Assembly (NCBI GenBank): GCA_052084925.1
Contig: JBQDEV010000008.1
Coordinates: forward strand, 124,001-188,000
DNA: 64,000 nucleotides
Source of the DNA: CmP2 sp052084925
Lineage (GTDB): Bacteria > Actinomycetota > Actinomycetes > Actinomycetales > Micrococcaceae
Direction: 5' to 3'
Shown here: piece after piece, positions 61,144-64,000 of the stretch
How the letters are laid out: every line of letters starts with the position of its first letter
How positions within the stretch are numbered: the first letter of the stretch is position 1
Translations under genes and position numbers: made by a program
Notes under the pieces: model-generated
Database searches by the model: none
The model's input: the letters and a program-made list of their open reading frames with translations, nothing else
What the model was told of the DNA's origin: nothing

Positions 61144-63858
61144 GTGAGCGACGAGCAGACTCCGGACACCCCCGAGGAACCGACCCAGAACCCCGAGAAC
61201 CCCACGGACGAGGGCATCAGTGAGATCGTGGTCGGCGACCCGGTCCACAGCGGTGACAAGGTCGAACAGGTCGACCTGAACACCGAGATGAAGCGGTCCT
61301 ACCTGGACTACGCGATGGCCGTGATCGTCGGCCGTGCCCTGCCCGATGTGCGCGACGGCCTGAAGCCGGTGCACCGTCGTGTGCTCTACGGCATGTTCGA
61401 CGGCGGCTACCGCCCCGACCGCTCCTTCAACAAGTCGGCCCGCGTGGTCGGTGAGGTGATGGGCAACTACCACCCGCACGGTGACTCCGCTATTTATGAT
61501 GCCCTCGTGCGCCTGGTGCAGGACTGGGTCATGCGTTATCCGCTGGCGCTAGGTCAGGGCAACTTCGGTTCCCCCGGCAACGACGGCGCGGCCGCCCAGC
61601 GTTATACCGAGACCAAGATGGCGCAGCTGGCCATGGAGATGGTCCGTGATATCGACGAGGACACCGTCGACTTCCAGGACAACTACGACGGCAAACAGCA
61701 GGAACCCACCGTGCTGCCCGCCCGATTCCCGAACTTGCTGGTCAATGGTTCCTCGGGCATCGCCGTCGGCATGGCCACGAATATTCCTCCGCACAACCTG
61801 CGCGAGGTCGCCTCCGGCGTCCAGTGGTATTTGGAGAACCCAGAAGCCAGCCGCGAAGAGCTGCTGGAAGCCCTGTTGCAGCGCGTGAAGGGCCCCGACT
61901 TCCCCACAGGCGCACAGATCTTGGGACACCGGGGCATCGAAGAGGCCTACCGCACCGGGCGCGGCTCCATCACGATGCGCGCCGTCGTCAATGTGGAAGA
62001 ACTGCAGAACCGGACGTGCCTGGTCGTCTCCGAGCTGCCCTACATGGCCAACCCGGACAACCTGGCCAGCCGGATCGCCGAGATGGTGCGCGACGGCAAG
62101 ATCTCCGGCATTGCCGACCTGCGCGATGAGTCCTCAGGTCGTACCGGTCAGCGCCTGGTGATCGTGCTCAAACGCGACGCCGTGCCGAAGGTGGTGCTGA
62201 ACAACCTCTACAAGCACACCCAACTGCAGGAGAACTTCTCCGCGAACATGCTGGCCCTGGTCGACGGCGTGCCGCGTACCCTTTCCCTGGACGGTTTCAT
62301 CCACTACTGGGTGAAGCACCAGATCGAAGTCATCGTCCGTCGAACCGCCTACCGCAAGCGCAAGGCCGAGGCTCGCGCGCACATCCTGCTGGGCCTGCTC
62401 AAAGCGCTGGACATGCTTGACGAAGTCATCGCGACCATCCGCCGCTCGGCGTCAGCCGACGTGGCCCGCGAGTCGCTAAAGACGCTGCTCGAGATCGACG
62501 ACGACCAGGCCAAGGCCATCCTGCTGATGCAGCTGCGTCAGCTGGCCGCCCTGGAACGCCAGTCCATCCAGGACGAGTACGAAGAGCTGCAGGCTCGCAT
62601 CGCCGAGTACATCGCCATCCTTGAATCCCCCGAGCGTCAGCGCGACGTCATTTCCGACGAGCTGCGTGAGATCGTCGACAAGCACGGCGACGAGCGGCGC
62701 ACCGAGATCATGTGGGGCTACGACGGCGATATGTCGATCGAGGACCTCATCCCCGAAGAGGACATGGTCGTCAACATCACCCGCGGCGGTTATGTGAAGC
62801 GCACCCGCATCGACAACTACCGCGCCCAGAATCGTGGTGGCAAGGGCGTGCGTGGGGCGACGCTGCGCGGCGAGGACGTTGTCGAGCACTTCTTCACCAC
62901 CTCCACCCACCACTGGATACTGTTCTTTACGAACTTCGGCCGGGTATATCGGATCAAGACCTATGAGCTGCAGGAAGCCGGCCGGGATGCGAAGGGTCAG
63001 CACGTAGCCAACGTGATGGCGTTCCAGCCCGACGAGCACATCGCCCAGGTCTTGACGCTGCGCACCTACCAGGATGCGCCGTACCTGGTGCTGGCTACTC
63101 GCAATGGACTGGTCAAGAAGTCGCGCCTGGAGGACTACGACACCCCCCGCACCGCCGGAGTCATCGCCATCAACCTGCGCGACGACGACGAAGTGGTCTC
63201 CGCTCAGTTGGTCTCCGAAGAGGACGACGTCATCCTCATCTCGCGGAAGGGCCAGTCGTTGCGCTTCACCGCCACCGACGAGGCGCTTCGCCCGATGGGT
63301 CGAGCCACCTCGGGCGTGACCGGGATGAAGTTCCGTGACGGGGACGACCTGCTCACCATGGGCGTGATTGAGGATGACTCCTACATCTTCACCGTGACCG
63401 ACGGCGGCTACGCCAAGCGGACCCAGGCCGATGAGTACCGGGTGCAGAACCGCGGCGGCCTCGGCATCAAGGTCGGCAAGTTCGTGGAGGATCGCGGCGA
63501 ACTCGCCGGCGGTCTGGTCACCCAGGAGGACCAAGAAGTCCTGGTGGTGATGCAGTCCGGCAATGTGGTGCGCTCGGCCGTCGAGCAGGTCCCGGTGCGC
63601 GGTCGTGACACCATGGGCGTCATCTTCGCCAAGCCGGGCAAGAAGGACCGTATCGTCGCTGTCACCCTGAACAACGAGACCGAGCTCGAGCATCCCGAAG
63701 AGGAGAACGTCGAGACGGCGGCCACCCAGGAGAATCCCGAGGACGCTCCCGTCACCGAGACGTCCGAATCCGCGGGCCAGCCTGAGGCAGATGTGACAGA
63801 TGGTTCCGGTGCAGTACCCTTGGAAGCTGACACGGACTCTGACGGAGGACAGCAGTGA
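61144..63858 (+). CDS. gyrA: DNA gyrase subunit A
   Basis: A 904-residue breakage-reunion subunit. The quinolone-determining region is YHPHGDSAIYD with S115 and D119, the drug-susceptible type (mycobacteria have Ala at the first). The catalytic Tyr is Y154 in QRYTETKM. The DNA-wrapping C-terminal beta-pinwheel carries the GyrA box NRGGKGVRG. The last 70 residues are a Glu/Thr-rich acidic tail that is longer than usual. It lies 53 bases after gyrB, and its stop overlaps the next GTG. Confidence 0.97.
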   Translation: MSDEQTPDTPEEPTQNPENPTDEGISEIVVGDPVHSGDKVEQVDLNTEMKRSYLDYAMAVIVGRALPDVRDGLKPVHRRVLYGMFDGGYRPDRSFNKSARVVGEVMGNYHPHGDSAIYDALVRLVQDWVMRYPLALGQGNFGSPGNDGAAAQRYTETKMAQLAMEMVRDIDEDTVDFQDNYDGKQQEPTVLPARFPNLLVNGSSGIAVGMATNIPPHNLREVASGVQWYLENPEASREELLEALLQRVKGPDFPTGAQILGHRGIEEAYRTGRGSITMRAVVNVEELQNRTCLVVSELPYMANPDNLASRIAEMVRDGKISGIADLRDESSGRTGQRLVIVLKRDAVPKVVLNNLYKHTQLQENFSANMLALVDGVPRTLSLDGFIHYWVKHQIEVIVRRTAYRKRKAEARAHILLGLLKALDMLDEVIATIRRSASADVARESLKTLLEIDDDQAKAILLMQLRQLAALERQSIQDEYEELQARIAEYIAILESPERQRDVISDELREIVDKHGDERRTEIMWGYDGDMSIEDLIPEEDMVVNITRGGYVKRTRIDNYRAQNRGGKGVRGATLRGEDVVEHFFTTSTHHWILFFTNFGRVYRIKTYELQEAGRDAKGQHVANVMAFQPDEHIAQVLTLRTYQDAPYLVLATRNGLVKKSRLEDYDTPRTAGVIAINLRDDDEVVSAQLVSEEDDVILISRKGQSLRFTATDEALRPMGRATSGVTGMKFRDGDDLLTMGVIEDDSYIFTVTDGGYAKRTQADEYRVQNRGGLGIKVGKFVEDRGELAGGLVTQEDQEVLVVMQSGNVVRSAVEQVPVRGRDTMGVIFAKPGKKDRIVAVTLNNETELEHPEEENVETAATQENPEDAPVTETSESAGQPEADVTDGSGAVPLEADTDSDGGQQ

Positions 63859-64000
63859 GCAATACATCCGGCAATTCCCGCCCGTCGCAAGGACAGGCCC
63901 CCAAGCGTCCCAGCGCCGCGCGCCCGGGCACGCAGCAGGGCCAGAAGCGACCGGCGGGCGCCCAGGGGAACCGTCCTCAGGGTGGTCAGAACCGTCCCAA
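63855..64000 (+). CDS. Start of a DUF3566-type protein, truncated by the window
   Basis: Only the first 48 codons are present: a Gly/Gln/Pro/Arg-rich disordered tail (SNTSGNSRPSQGQAPKRPSA). The gene after gyrA in actinobacteria is usually a small membrane protein with a DUF3566 domain and such a tail. The domain itself is beyond the edge, so the assignment rests on position. The GTG at 63855 overlaps the gyrA stop (GTGA). Confidence 0.65.
   Translation, partial: MSNTSGNSRPSQGQAPKRPSAARPGTQQGQKRPAGAQGNRPQGGQNRP

Noticed and set aside
1..64000. CRISPR arrays, insertion sequences, prophage and tRNA/rRNA genes
   Set aside because: No repeat-spacer array, transposase, integrase or cloverleaf-like gene was recognised by eye; a covariance-model scan would be needed to exclude short tRNA genes fully.
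1..64000. Frequent CGACGTCG/ACGACGTCG words across the window
   Set aside because: They are noticeable on both strands but are largely explained by Asp-Val and Thr-Ser codon pairs in a high-G+C genome; a Markov-model count is needed before calling them a motif.

Overview
The window is chromosomal DNA from a high-G+C actinobacterium, most likely of the order Micrococcales (inferred from gene content and order; no rRNA or tRNA gene was seen to confirm it). Its right half is the replication-origin region: trxB-trxA, parB, parA, rsmG, jag, yidC, yidD, rnpA and rpmH lead to dnaA, the dnaA-dnaN spacer (oriC), dnaN, recF, dciA, gyrB, gyrA and the start of a probable DUF3566 gene. The inositol-phosphate synthase, a murJ gene followed by a pseudokinase-like gene, and many GTG starts also fit an actinobacterium.

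Region 1 (1-7.5 kb) carries an amino-acid oxygenase pathway. A DavB-like flavin amino-acid 2-monooxygenase, a guanidinobutyrase/agmatinase and a YjiH membrane protein are divergent from a nitrilase-family amidase and a double-HTH Lrp regulator. Together they fit oxidation of arginine through 4-guanidinobutyramide and 4-guanidinobutyrate to 4-aminobutyrate. A class III aminotransferase at 13.7 kb could take the next step. Region 2 (6.7-15.7 kb) holds a RibD_C reductase, a FolP2-like DHPS homologue, a threonine-dehydratase-like enzyme, an SDR, a YtcJ-like amidohydrolase, an AspC-like aminotransferase and an M50-type protease.

Region 3 (15.7-21 kb) begins with an AT-richer accessory gene (AlbA_2/divergent AAA plus HATPase) preceded by a long inverted repeat that overlaps its predicted promoter. 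A PadR/HAAS-membrane-protein pair and dnaB follow, then a 0.5 kb AT-rich non-coding stretch with DnaA boxes, and yggS. Region 4 (21.8-28.4 kb) is rpsF-ssb-rpsR-rplI, an M18 aminopeptidase, a GT-C-like membrane protein and ino1. Region 5 (28.4-36.5 kb) has a TPP-riboswitch operon (SDR-thiM-thiE-thiD), an aquaporin, fhs, a DedA-like protein, and a flavin monooxygenase with its own TPP riboswitch, whose 3' strand seems to supply the Shine-Dalgarno sequence.

Region 6 (36.5-46.8 kb) contains a divergent qorR-like/qorB pair, an orphan AbiEi/nuclease-fold protein, cca, a NUDIX hydrolase, murJ, a pseudokinase-like membrane protein and trxBA. Region 7 (46.9-64 kb) is the partition and origin block. 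Its most striking feature is a centromere-like array of nine parS sites (eight exact, one degenerate) between 47.88 and 50.10 kb. The array fills a ~1 kb spacer that separates parA from parB, and parA ends in its own terminator, so the two genes are not one operon.
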